64,000 nt of DNA, taken from positions 1 to 64,000 of the forward strand of contig DASZSB010000110.1 of assembly GCA_035548835.1 (NCBI GenBank), given 5' to 3'. This document shows positions 8,812-19,032 of the stretch, in pieces (the first letter of the stretch is position 1; each line of letters begins with the position of its first letter). Both the position numbers and the translations under genes were made by a program. The stretch comes from FEN-1219 sp035548835. GTDB taxonomy: Bacteria > Pseudomonadota > Gammaproteobacteria > Steroidobacterales > Rariloculaceae. The notes below the pieces were generated by a model, which saw only the letters and a program-made list of their open reading frames with translations, searched no databases and had not been told where the DNA came from.

Positions 8812-10773
8812 ATGGCAGCCGGAAACCTCTCGTTCAGGACGATCGTTCTTCTCGTACTCGTCTATGTCATACAGGGTTGCGGTGATGGCGGGTCGGACAC
8901 GAGCCCCGTCGCGGCGAGCGACGCCGCGGCCGATCCTAACCTCGAGATCGATGCGCACCTCGGCGGCAGCGTCGGCGACGGTCCCGTGGCGAATGCGGCG
9001 CTGACGGTTCGTGCGAACAACGGGCAGATACTGCACAACGCCGTCAGCAGCCAGCTGGCCGGCTACGATGTCGTGCTGAAAGCGAAGGGCAAGTATTACC
9101 CTCTCACCGTCGAGGCCACGGGAGGCACCGATCTGGTGACGAATCTCGCGCCGGACTTTCAGTTGAAGAGTGCCGCGCTCGATCCCCGCACGGGGACCAT
9201 CGCCAATCTGAATCCTTTCACCACTCTCGCTCTCGCCACGGCGGGTCAGATGAGCGGCGGGCAGAGCGCGGCGAACATCAAGAGTGCGCTGGGCATGGTG
9301 GTCGCGGAGTTCAACAGCGGCTTGACGACGCTCGTCACGAGCAGCGTCATGAACACGCGCATCGACGCGTCGAACATGGCGCAGATGGTGAAGAGCTCCG
9401 AAACGCTCGCCGAGCTGCTGCGCCGGGTCAACGCCATCCGTGTCGCGTCGGGACGCGCATCCACTGTCGATGATGTCATCGCGGTAATCGGCGCCGATAT
9501 GGTCGATGGCAAGCTCGACGGTCGCGGTGCCGCTCGAGCCGACGCGCACGCGTCGGCCGTCACGGTCGTGGCCGCTGCGCAGGTCCTGGTGGAATCGATG
9601 ACCAACGATCTCGAGGTCAACGGCCAGGCCGCCGCACCGATCATGGATCGCGTGATCAAGCAGCTGACGTCGAACAAGGCCACGACGCTCACGGCGTCGC
9701 TGCCGGCTACCGCGGGAATGATCGCGGCGGCGCGCGCGGGGGTTGCAGCCGCGAATTCGATCGCGCCGTCCGCAGCCCTTGCGACTCTCCAGCAGAGTCT
9801 CGGCAATCTTGCGCCCGGCATGCTGCCTGCCGATGTCGCCAAAGTGCTGCCGAGCGGCGCATCGGCGGCGCTGGCGCCTGCGCTGACGCAGCTCGTGGCG
9901 GCCGCGCCCGGCGACGTCGACACGATAACGTCGATGGCCGGTTCGCCGGTTGCCAATTCTCCACCGACGATTTTCGGGTCTCCACCCACGACGGCCGCGA
10001 TCGGCGTCCCGTACTCCTTTCAACCGACGGCGAGCGATCCGAATGGCGATGCGCTGACTTTCAGCGTCGCGAATCTGCCCTCCTGGGCCGCCTTCGATCC
10101 GCAGAGCGGTCGGCTGTCCGGCACGCCGCCCGCGGGCAGTGCGGGGACGTTCGGCAATATCCTGATCAGCGTGAGCGATGGCGTCGCGAGTGCGTCACTG
10201 CCGGCCTTTGCGATTACCGTCAGCACCGCGCCGAATGCACCACCGACGCTCTCCGGGACGCCCGCCACCAGCGTGATGCAGGGAACACTCTATTCGTTCC
10301 AGCCGACGGCCAGCGACGCGAACGGTGATTCCCTGGTGTTGAGCATCGCCAACCGTCCGTCGTGGGCGACGTTCAGCGCCGCGACCGGTCTCTTGCAGGG
10401 GACGCCTGGTGCGGGCGACGTCGGAACCACCACGGGCATCGTGATCAGCGTGAGCGATGGAGTCGCCACCGCATCCATCGGCCCGTTCAATATCGCCGTG
10501 CAGGCCGTCGCGTCGGGGTCGGTGACGCTGACCTGGCAACCGCCGACACAGAATACGGATGGCTCGTCGCTCACCGATCTAGCGGGATACAAGATCTACT
10601 GGGGAACGAAGCTCGGCACCTACCCGAACGTCGTGGCAGTCGCGAATCCCGGCATTACGTCCTACGTGGTCCAGAACCTCGTGCCGAACACGTATTACTT
10701 CGTCATGACCGCGGTCAGCAGTGGCGGCGCGGAGAGCGCGTACTCCGATTCGGTCAGCAAGACGATCCAGTGA
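8812..10773 (+). CDS. Lipoprotein with two Ig-like (He_PIG-type) domains and a fibronectin III domain
   Basis: A 653-residue protein with a lipoprotein signal: a hydrophobic stretch ending VIQGC, with lipidation Cys at about residue 23. Residues about 45-390 are an Ala/Thr/Ser-rich helical region of unknown family. Then come two tandem cadherin-like/putative-Ig modules, each containing YSFQPTASD(P/A)NGD, (R/L)PSWA and ILISVSDGVA-type strands. A C-terminal FN3-like domain (SVTLTWQPPTQNTDGS to the end) closes the protein. The ATG at 8812 has GAGG upstream and starts the signal peptide. Architecture and the upstream c-di-GMP riboswitch suggest a surface or matrix adhesion role (inference). Confidence 0.8.
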   Translation: MAAGNLSFRTIVLLVLVYVIQGCGDGGSDTSPVAASDAAADPNLEIDAHLGGSVGDGPVANAALTVRANNGQILHNAVSSQLAGYDVVLKAKGKYYPLTVEATGGTDLVTNLAPDFQLKSAALDPRTGTIANLNPFTTLALATAGQMSGGQSAANIKSALGMVVAEFNSGLTTLVTSSVMNTRIDASNMAQMVKSSETLAELLRRVNAIRVASGRASTVDDVIAVIGADMVDGKLDGRGAARADAHASAVTVVAAAQVLVESMTNDLEVNGQAAAPIMDRVIKQLTSNKATTLTASLPATAGMIAAARAGVAAANSIAPSAALATLQQSLGNLAPGMLPADVAKVLPSGASAALAPALTQLVAAAPGDVDTITSMAGSPVANSPPTIFGSPPTTAAIGVPYSFQPTASDPNGDALTFSVANLPSWAAFDPQSGRLSGTPPAGSAGTFGNILISVSDGVASASLPAFAITVSTAPNAPPTLSGTPATSVMQGTLYSFQPTASDANGDSLVLSIANRPSWATFSAATGLLQGTPGAGDVGTTTGIVISVSDGVATASIGPFNIAVQAVASGSVTLTWQPPTQNTDGSSLTDLAGYKIYWGTKLGTYPNVVAVANPGITSYVVQNLVPNTYYFVMTAVSSGGAESAYSDSVSKTIQ

Positions 10774-10788
10774 GAAGCACGCATCGGC

Positions 10789-10822
10789 CCCGCGCCCGCC
10801 CATCGGGCCCGTGCGGCGCGGG
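10789..10822. terminator. Hairpin between convergent genes
   Basis: CCCGCGCC (10789-10796) can pair with GGCGCGGG (10815-10822), between the lipoprotein gene and the convergent MFS gene. There is no clear U tract, so this is only a candidate bidirectional terminator. Confidence 0.35.
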
Positions 10823-10827
10823 AGCCG

Positions 10828-12039
10828 TTAGCCGCCCTTTGCGAGCTCGATCTCGCGCAGCAGCCGCGGCACCCACAGCCAGCAGCAGGCGATCACCGCG
10901 GCGCCCGCCACGAGTGCGATGCGGTAGGCGCGCGTCGGTCCGTAAGCGTCGAGAGCGAAGTCGTACAGGTAGCCGCCCGCGCCTTCGCCGAGGGAGGAGC
11001 CGAGCGAGGAGAGCGCCATGATCACGGCGAACACCGTCGCGGCGACGGCCACGGGCACGAGCCGTGCCGCGAGATCGAGCAGCACGAGGCTGCCGGCCAT
11101 GTAGGCGAACCCCACGAGCGTCGAGACGACGTACAGGCTCGCGGCTCCCGCCACCCACCAGTACAGAACGTTACCGATCACGCCGGCCGCGACCGCGCCA
11201 TGCAGCAGCAGGCGCGTGCTCACGCGGCGGCAATACAGCGCATAGCCCGCCGTGGCCGCCATCGCGCCGGCCGAGAACAGCGAGAACGCATTGCCGAACG
11301 TCTGCTCCGAGAGCCCCAGCGTTTTCGTGACGTGCAGGTAGTTCACGGAGTACGACAGGGGATTGAAGTCCCAGAGGAAGCTGACGATGCAGATCGTGAC
11401 GAGCCCCGGCAGCGTGAACGCGGCGCGCAGCTCGCTCGCCGTCGTGCGCATCGCGGCTGCACTCGCGTCGCGGTGCGGCTCGCGCACGAACGCGAGCGTG
11501 AGTGCGAGGCTGGCGGTCCAGAGCGCGGCGCAGATCAGGAACGCGAGCCCGTGCCGGCCGTTCGTCGTGAGCCAGCCGCCGAGCACGCCGGCGAGCAGCA
11601 GCGCGAGGTAGGCTGCGAACCACTGCGCCGACTGCAGCCGGCCCGTGAGCCCGAGCGGCTTGCCGACCTCGATCATCAGCGCGTCGGCCAGCACGTCGGT
11701 GAACGCGATGCCGAGTGTGGGCACGATCAGCAGGGCCAGCAGCAGCCAGCGCTCGCCGGCGGCCAGCGGAACGTACCAGGCGACGCCGAGACCGATGGCC
11801 GCGGCGGCCGTCGCGCCGATCAGGTAGCTGCGCCGCCGCGAGCCGAACAGCGGCACGAAGTCCGACAGCAACGCGAGCAGGGGCTTCAACGCCCACGGCA
11901 GCGCCAGCAGCGCCATGTTCGTGGCGATGACGGACGGGCTCTCGCCCCACCGCTCGAGCAGCGAGCGGACCGGCTGCGCGATGAGCCCCGAGCCCGGGTC
12001 GCCGATGCCCTGGATGAAGTACAGCGACGCGAAAAGCAA
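10828..12039 (-). CDS. MFS transporter, BT1/folate-biopterin-transporter-like
   Basis: A 403-residue protein with about 12 predicted membrane helices. The first helix LFASLYFIQGIGDP, the loop FVPLFGSRRRSYL and the DVLADALMIEVG segment resemble the BT1/FBT branch of the major facilitator superfamily, whose characterised members move folates, pterins or amino acids. The start is uncertain: a TTG at 12039 sits inside the first helix region and no ATG or GTG in the same frame gives a better N-terminus, so the true start may be a rare codon slightly upstream. Convergent with the lipoprotein gene. Confidence 0.7.
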   Translation of the reverse strand: MLFASLYFIQGIGDPGSGLIAQPVRSLLERWGESPSVIATNMALLALPWALKPLLALLSDFVPLFGSRRRSYLIGATAAAAIGLGVAWYVPLAAGERWLLLALLIVPTLGIAFTDVLADALMIEVGKPLGLTGRLQSAQWFAAYLALLLAGVLGGWLTTNGRHGLAFLICAALWTASLALTLAFVREPHRDASAAAMRTTASELRAAFTLPGLVTICIVSFLWDFNPLSYSVNYLHVTKTLGLSEQTFGNAFSLFSAGAMAATAGYALYCRRVSTRLLLHGAVAAGVIGNVLYWWVAGAASLYVVSTLVGFAYMAGSLVLLDLAARLVPVAVAATVFAVIMALSSLGSSLGEGAGGYLYDFALDAYGPTRAYRIALVAGAAVIACCWLWVPRLLREIELAKGG

Positions 12040-12161
12040 CGTGAGGCCGGGAATCCGCGGCGCGGGTGCAGAGAGTGAGCTCAGTGGCAGCTGCTCCGAA
12101 GACAGTGGGGTGCCCGTGCGGGCACCGCCTTGGGACGGTACGGCGTGCTATCTTGACACGG

Positions 12162-12262
12162 TCATGGGTGAGTAGCCGCTCTTCGCGGGAACAGGTTTAC
12201 GTCGACGAGCGTGGCCGGCTGGCCATGGCGTAAGCAGTCTCCTGGCCTGGCGAGACCTTCGA
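12162..12262 (+). promoter_or_regulatory. yybP-ykoY family Mn2+ riboswitch
   Basis: The 5' signature GGGTGAGTAGCCGCT (12166-12180) matches the G-rich GAGTAGC start of yybP-ykoY aptamers, followed directly by a CG-rich hairpin. The conserved 3' segment TGGCGAGACC (12248-12257) closes the four-way structure. The downstream gene encodes a UPF0016-family Mn2+ exporter, one of the known targets of this Mn2+-sensing riboswitch class. The leader ends about 70 bases before the start codon. I identified it by motif and context, without a covariance search. Confidence 0.85.
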
Positions 12263-12331
12263 CTACGGCGCCCGTGGATCGGCCGGAGGGCGCAGTGCAG
12301 TCGTCGTCCCGAGCGGCCGTGGAGAATCTCG

Positions 12332-12910
12332 TTGGAATCCCTCCTGGTCCCGATCGGAGTGGTCGCGCTCGCCGAGGTCGGTGACAAGACGCAGCTGCTC
12401 GCATTCATTCTCGCGGCGCGGTTCAAGAAGCCCCTTCCCATCATCGGGGGCATCCTGTGCGCCACGCTCGTCAACCACGCGCTCGCGGGTGCGCTTGGCG
12501 CCTGGATCACGACCGTCGTGAGGCCGGAGATCCTGCGCTGGGTGCTGGGGCTGTCGTTCATCGGCATGGCCGTGTGGACCATGATTCCCGACGAGATCGA
12601 GCAGGAGGAGACGAGAATCGCAGGCAAGCTCGGCGTCTTCGGCGCCACGCTGATCACGTTCTTCTTCGCGGAGATGGGCGACAAGACCCAGCTCGCGACC
12701 GTTGCGATGTCGGCACACTACGGTACGCCGCTGCTGGTCGTGGCCGGGACGACGATCGGCATGCTGGTCGCCGACGTTCCGGCGGTGGTGGTCGGTGACA
12801 AGCTGGCCTCGCGGCTCCCCATGAAGCTGGTCCACGCGATCGCGGCCGCGATTTTTCTCGCGCTCGGCGTCGCGACGTTGCTGGGCGCGGGCGCCCGGTT
12901 CGGCGTGTGA
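12332..12910 (+). CDS. mneA: UPF0016/GDT1 family Mn2+ exporter (MneA-like)
   Basis: A 192-residue membrane protein made of two inverted repeats, each opening with the family signature E-x-G-D-K-T: residues 15-20 (AEVGDKTQ) and 114-119 (AEMGDKTQ). About six helices are predicted. Bacterial homologues such as V. cholerae MneA export Mn2+ and protect against its toxicity; eukaryotic TMEM165/Gdt1 are relatives. The TTG start at 12332 is supported by GGAG 8 bases upstream and by the position of the first signature. A yybP-ykoY riboswitch in the leader fits induction by Mn2+. Confidence 0.88.
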   Translation: MESLLVPIGVVALAEVGDKTQLLAFILAARFKKPLPIIGGILCATLVNHALAGALGAWITTVVRPEILRWVLGLSFIGMAVWTMIPDEIEQEETRIAGKLGVFGATLITFFFAEMGDKTQLATVAMSAHYGTPLLVVAGTTIGMLVADVPAVVVGDKLASRLPMKLVHAIAAAIFLALGVATLLGAGARFGV

Positions 12911-12916
12911 CACGGT

Positions 12917-12954
12917 CCGCCGGTCGGCCTCGGCCTTGCGGCCGCTGACCGGCG
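12917..12954. terminator. Strong hairpin between convergent mneA and DUF2333 genes
   Basis: CCGCCGGTC (12917-12925) pairs with GACCGGCGG (12946-12954), with further GGCC/GGCC pairing inside. It lies between two convergent stop codons and could end transcripts from both sides; no U tract follows on either strand. Confidence 0.5.
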
Positions 12955-12981
12955 GTATCGCCCGCGGGCGCGGTGTCGCGG

Positions 12982-14052
12982 CTAGCCTTGCTCGAGCAGG
13001 CTGCGCAGATCCGCGATCGCCGAGTGCGCGCGCGAGAGGTACGAGGCCAGCACGAGCGAGTGGTTCGGGAACAGGCCGTAGCCCTGGCCGTTCAGGATCA
13101 TCGGGCTCCTGATCGGCGCGAGTCCCTCCTCGAGCTCGCGGATCACCTGCCGCAGGCTCACCACGGCGTTCTTGTCCTCGAGCGTGCGCTCGAAGTCGAA
13201 CTGGGCGGCGCGCAGGAACAGCAGCAGCGCCCAGGCCGTGCCGCGCGCCTCGTAGAACACGTCGTCGATCTCGAGCCACGGCGTCTTCACGATCACGTCC
13301 GCGGACCCCTGGCTCGAGGCCTCGCCGGCAGGCGCGCCGCCGAGATCGGTGTTCACACGAACCTGGCCCACGCTGGCCGAGAGCCGCTGCGAGAGGTTGC
13401 CTAGCCGCAGCTCGACCACGGCGAGCCACTCGCGCAGGTTGTCGGCGCGCGCGAAGAACTGCGCGTTGCCCGGAGTGTCGTCGGTCAGCCGGTCGCGGTA
13501 GCGGCGCAGCGCCGCCGCGGCTTCGCGGTATTTCGTTTCGGCCGGCGGCAGCAGCCAGCTCGTGTTGTCCGTGTTCAGTGCCGGCTCGGCGATCGCGAGA
13601 TCGTCGTCCTCAATCGATTGCGACTGCGAGCGGCTGTAGTAATTGCGCAGCACGCGCGCGAGGTCGCGGCACTGTGTCAGCACGCCGAACTCGAAGCTCG
13701 GCATGTTGTCGAGCCACACGCCGGGCGGCAGCACGTCGTTGCTGAGGTACCCGCCGGGCTTGTCGAGCATCCAGTCGATGACGTCGATCAGCGTGTTGAC
13801 GGTGGAGTAGCCGACGACGGCGCGATGACCCTCGGGCGTCTCGCGCACGACCCAGAGGATGCCGGGCTCGCGCGACCAGTAGAACCCGAGCGCCCAGAAG
13901 CCCGCGGCGATCACCAGCACCACGGCGAGCAGCAGGCGCCAGCGACGGCGCCGGCGCGGCGGAGCAGGGAGCGGCGTCGCAGCCGCCGCTGCGTCAGGCT
14001 CCGTCGGCGCGTCGGCGCGACGACGGAGCCAGGCAGGCAGCGGCAGCTTCAT
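12982..14052 (-). CDS. DUF2333 family protein
   Basis: A 356-residue protein with an Ala/Pro/Arg-rich cytoplasmic N-terminus, one membrane helix (about residues 40-60, LLLAVVLVIAAGFWALGFYW) and a periplasmic helical region. The segments NTLIDVIDWMLDKPGGYLSND, LARVLRNYYSRSQSQS and WLEIDDVFYEARGTAWALL are typical of DUF2333, a family found in gammaproteobacteria. Function is unknown. It begins 9 bases after the acnA stop, so it is probably transcribed with acnA. Confidence 0.8.
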   Translation of the reverse strand: MKLPLPAWLRRRADAPTEPDAAAAATPLPAPPRRRRRWRLLLAVVLVIAAGFWALGFYWSREPGILWVVRETPEGHRAVVGYSTVNTLIDVIDWMLDKPGGYLSNDVLPPGVWLDNMPSFEFGVLTQCRDLARVLRNYYSRSQSQSIEDDDLAIAEPALNTDNTSWLLPPAETKYREAAAALRRYRDRLTDDTPGNAQFFARADNLREWLAVVELRLGNLSQRLSASVGQVRVNTDLGGAPAGEASSQGSADVIVKTPWLEIDDVFYEARGTAWALLLFLRAAQFDFERTLEDKNAVVSLRQVIRELEEGLAPIRSPMILNGQGYGLFPNHSLVLASYLSRAHSAIADLRSLLEQG

Positions 14053-14061
14053 CGATCCGCG

Positions 14062-16719
<2,658 letters not shown>

Positions 16720-16753
16720 TGGGGCCTCGGGTGTGGCGATGGAAACCGCCGCG

Positions 16754-16759
16754 ATTATA
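16754..16759 (-). promoter_or_regulatory. -10 element of acnA promoter
   Basis: Reading the minus strand, a perfect TATAAT lies 34 bases upstream of the acnA ATG, in the 76-base gap after mnmA. A good -35 cannot be seen 17 bases further up, so an activator may be needed. Confidence 0.5.
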
Positions 16760-16795
16760 AGCGGGAAGCGCGCGAATGCGCGCGGTACTCGCGTC

Positions 16796-17905
16796 TCAGC
16801 CCGTCGCGCGCAACTCGTCGGTGCGCCGCCCGCAGGTCTCGATGGTTGCGCCGCCGAGACAGCGTTCGCCGTCGTAGAACACGACGAACTGGCCCGGCGT
16901 GGGTGTCCGCTGCGGCTGGTCGAAACCGACGTCGAGCGTGCCATCGGCACGCAGGACGACGGTGCAGGTCTGATCGGGCTGGCGATAACGGATCTTCGCG
17001 CGGCAGCGCCACGTTGCGCCGTGCGGCGGTGCGCCGATCCAGTGGGGCGCCGCGGCCGTGAGCCGGTCCGCGTACAGCAGCGGGTGATTCCGGCCCTGCA
17101 CGACCGTCAGCTCGTTGCGCGTGGCGTCCTTTGCGGCCACGTACCACGGCGCGTCTTGCGCGTCGGCCGAGCCGCCGATCTCGAGACCATGCCGCTGCCC
17201 AAGCGTGTAGTACGCAAGACCCTGGTGGCGGCCGCGTTCCCGGCCGCGGTCGTCGCGGATCACGCCGGGCGTGGCGGGCAGGTAGGCGCGCAGGAATTCG
17301 GCGAACGGCCGCTCACCGATGAAGCAGATGCCCGTGCTGTCCTTCTTTTCCGCGACCGGCAGACCCGCGCGGCGTGCGAGCTCGCGAACCTCTGACTTCA
17401 GCAGGTCGCCGAGCGGAAACACCACGTCGGCGAGGTCCGCGGCTTCCACGGCGTGCAGGAAGTAGCTCTGGTCCTTGCCGGGGTCGCGGGCCTTCAGCAG
17501 CTGGGGTACGCCGTCGACGACCCGCAGCCGTGCGTAGTGGCCCGTGGCGATCCGCGCCGCACCGAGGCGCCTGGCGTACCGGCGCATGACGCCGAACTTG
17601 ATGTGACGGTTGCACAGCACGTCGGGATTCGGCGTGCGACCCTTGCGGTGCTCGGCCAGGAACTCGGCGAACACCTGCTCGCGGTACTCGCGCGCGAAGT
17701 TCACGCGGTGCAGCGGCAGGCCGAGCTGCCGGCACACGGCGCGCGCATCGTGGAACTCGCGCGCGTTGTCGCAATAGCCGTCGTCCTCCCAGTTGCTCAT
17801 GTGCAGGCACTGGACCTCGTGCCCGGCGTCACGCAACAACAGCGCGGCCACGGCGGAGTCGACTCCACCGGACAGGGCGACCAGGATCGGGGGCTTGCTC
17901 GGCAT
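16796..17905 (-). CDS. mnmA: tRNA-specific 2-thiouridylase
   Basis: Forms s2U34 in tRNA Lys, Glu and Gln, with sulfur delivered by the IscS-Tus relay. The 369 residues begin with the PP-loop ATP motif ALSGGVDSAVAALLL. The two catalytic cysteines sit in PNPDVLCNRHIKF and STGICFIGERPF, and the tRNA-binding region TLGQRHGLEIGG is present. The ATG at 17905 gives the usual N-terminus. It follows the Nudix gene by 35 bases; the nudJ-mnmA pairing is also seen in E. coli, which supports the assignment of both. Confidence 0.96.
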   Translation of the reverse strand: MPSKPPILVALSGGVDSAVAALLLRDAGHEVQCLHMSNWEDDGYCDNAREFHDARAVCRQLGLPLHRVNFAREYREQVFAEFLAEHRKGRTPNPDVLCNRHIKFGVMRRYARRLGAARIATGHYARLRVVDGVPQLLKARDPGKDQSYFLHAVEAADLADVVFPLGDLLKSEVRELARRAGLPVAEKKDSTGICFIGERPFAEFLRAYLPATPGVIRDDRGRERGRHQGLAYYTLGQRHGLEIGGSADAQDAPWYVAAKDATRNELTVVQGRNHPLLYADRLTAAAPHWIGAPPHGATWRCRAKIRYRQPDQTCTVVLRADGTLDVGFDQPQRTPTPGQFVVFYDGERCLGGATIETCGRRTDELRATG

Positions 17906-17940
17906 GCTGCGATTCTAGCAGCCGAGACCTGCGACTCGCG

Positions 17941-18417
17941 TCAGGCGTGCGCAGCCTGTGCGAGCGTCTCCGGCGCAAGATACGTCAGACAGTCGAGCGG
18001 GTAGCGGCGGCCCGCGAGGTAGTCGTCGAGGCAGCGCATGACCATCGGGCTGCGCAGCTGCGCGCTGCGTTGCAGCAGTTGGCGGCGCGACAGCCAGTGC
18101 GTGCCGACGATGCCGTCGTCGAGCTGCACGGGCCCCGGCGGTGCTTCGGCGCTGCCGCAGAACGCGACCCGGAGGTAGGTGGTGCCCGCCGTCTCGCTGC
18201 GCCACAGATAGAGCCCGACGACGTGCGTCGGCGTGAACCGGTATCCCGTTTCCTCCAGCGCCTCGCGAGCCACGGCGGTGATCAGCGATTCGCCCTGCTC
18301 GAGGTGTCCCGCGGGCTGGTTCAGCACCAGCCTGCCGGCGACGCGTTCCTCGACCAGCAGAAAACGCCCGTCCCGCTCGATGACGGCGGCTACCGTGACG
18401 TCGACGTCTTGAGCCAT
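17941..18417 (-). CDS. nudJ: Nudix hydrolase, NudJ-like
   Basis: A 158-residue Nudix hydrolase. The complete Nudix box reads GHLEQGESLITAVAREALEETGY (first 20: GHLEQGESLITAVAREALEE), with the metal-binding REALEE core. Position next to mnmA and length match E. coli NudJ, a phosphatase for nucleoside di- and triphosphates and HMP-PP. Substrate is inferred only from that synteny. The ATG at 18417 is preferred over a longer in-frame start at 18474, which would overlap the preceding gene. Confidence 0.82.
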   Translation of the reverse strand: MAQDVDVTVAAVIERDGRFLLVEERVAGRLVLNQPAGHLEQGESLITAVAREALEETGYRFTPTHVVGLYLWRSETAGTTYLRVAFCGSAEAPPGPVQLDDGIVGTHWLSRRQLLQRSAQLRSPMVMRCLDDYLAGRRYPLDCLTYLAPETLAQAAHA

Positions 18418-18425
18418 GGGGACGA

Positions 18426-18935
18426 TTATATTTGAAGCCTGCGCAATTCCGGCTCGATCTCGCAGGCGTTCCACAGTGTTTCGAACCTGCTGAGGTAGAT
18501 CCGCGCCACGGCCGGCTCGTACGTGTCGGACATGCCTTCCCAGCGCTCGGCGTGCGGCCGATAGACCAGGGCATGCTCGTCGGCGATGCAGAACGCCTCG
18601 GGATGGGACTCGTGGTCGTTCTTGGCGCTGCGGAACTCGATGTAGCTGTTGAGCCGGCGGCCCATGTTCACGAACCGGCTCGAGGTCGTGATGACCCGTG
18701 TCGGATCCACGACCAGCACGCGCACGCGCGCGAAGCTGCGGGCCAGGATGAAGCGCTTCAGCGTCTCCAGAAACTCGTCGTGATCGTAGATCGCGGGCTC
18801 GAGATCGTGCGTGAAGATCGACAGCGTGCGGTTTGCGAGACTCGTGACCTCGAAGACCGCGGCGCGCACCTCTTCGAGGCTCGACAGGACTTGCCGGACG
18901 CCTCGGGTCTTTTTCTGCTCACTCGGCGCTGCCAT
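18426..18935 (-). CDS. Conserved protein of unknown function (DUF7931/PLD-like fold candidate)
   Basis: A 169-residue soluble protein. The pattern ANRTLSIFTHDLEPAIYD, then LKRFILARSFARVRVLVVDP and RLNSYIEFR, resembles the small DUF7931-type domain seen alone or fused to acetyltransferases in gammaproteobacteria. It recalls half of a phospholipase-D-like fold but lacks an HKD motif. The ATG at 18935 follows a purine-rich stretch; an upstream in-frame extension to 19019 looks unconserved. It lies between purB and nudJ, 8 bases before the latter, so it is probably in their transcript. Function unknown. Confidence 0.6.
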   Translation of the reverse strand: MAAPSEQKKTRGVRQVLSSLEEVRAAVFEVTSLANRTLSIFTHDLEPAIYDHDEFLETLKRFILARSFARVRVLVVDPTRVITTSSRFVNMGRRLNSYIEFRSAKNDHESHPEAFCIADEHALVYRPHAERWEGMSDTYEPAVARIYLSRFETLWNACEIEPELRRLQI

Positions 18936-19032
18936 GGAGGGTTGGTTCTCTGACTTCCGAGTCAGTTTACTTAACGGCGGCCGCACGGCTGTGCCGCCGG
19001 TCACGGTTTTCGCGGGCACGCACCGGACGCGG

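Noticed and set aside
12109..12126. GGTGCCCG/CGGGCACC hairpin as part of the Mn2+ riboswitch
   Set aside because: It lies upstream of the conserved GAGTAGC block and is not part of the aptamer; it could be a terminator or promoter dyad, but nothing supports either.
12153..12158. TTGACA as -35 box for mneA
   Set aside because: No -10 lies 16-18 bases downstream and it would start transcription inside the aptamer.
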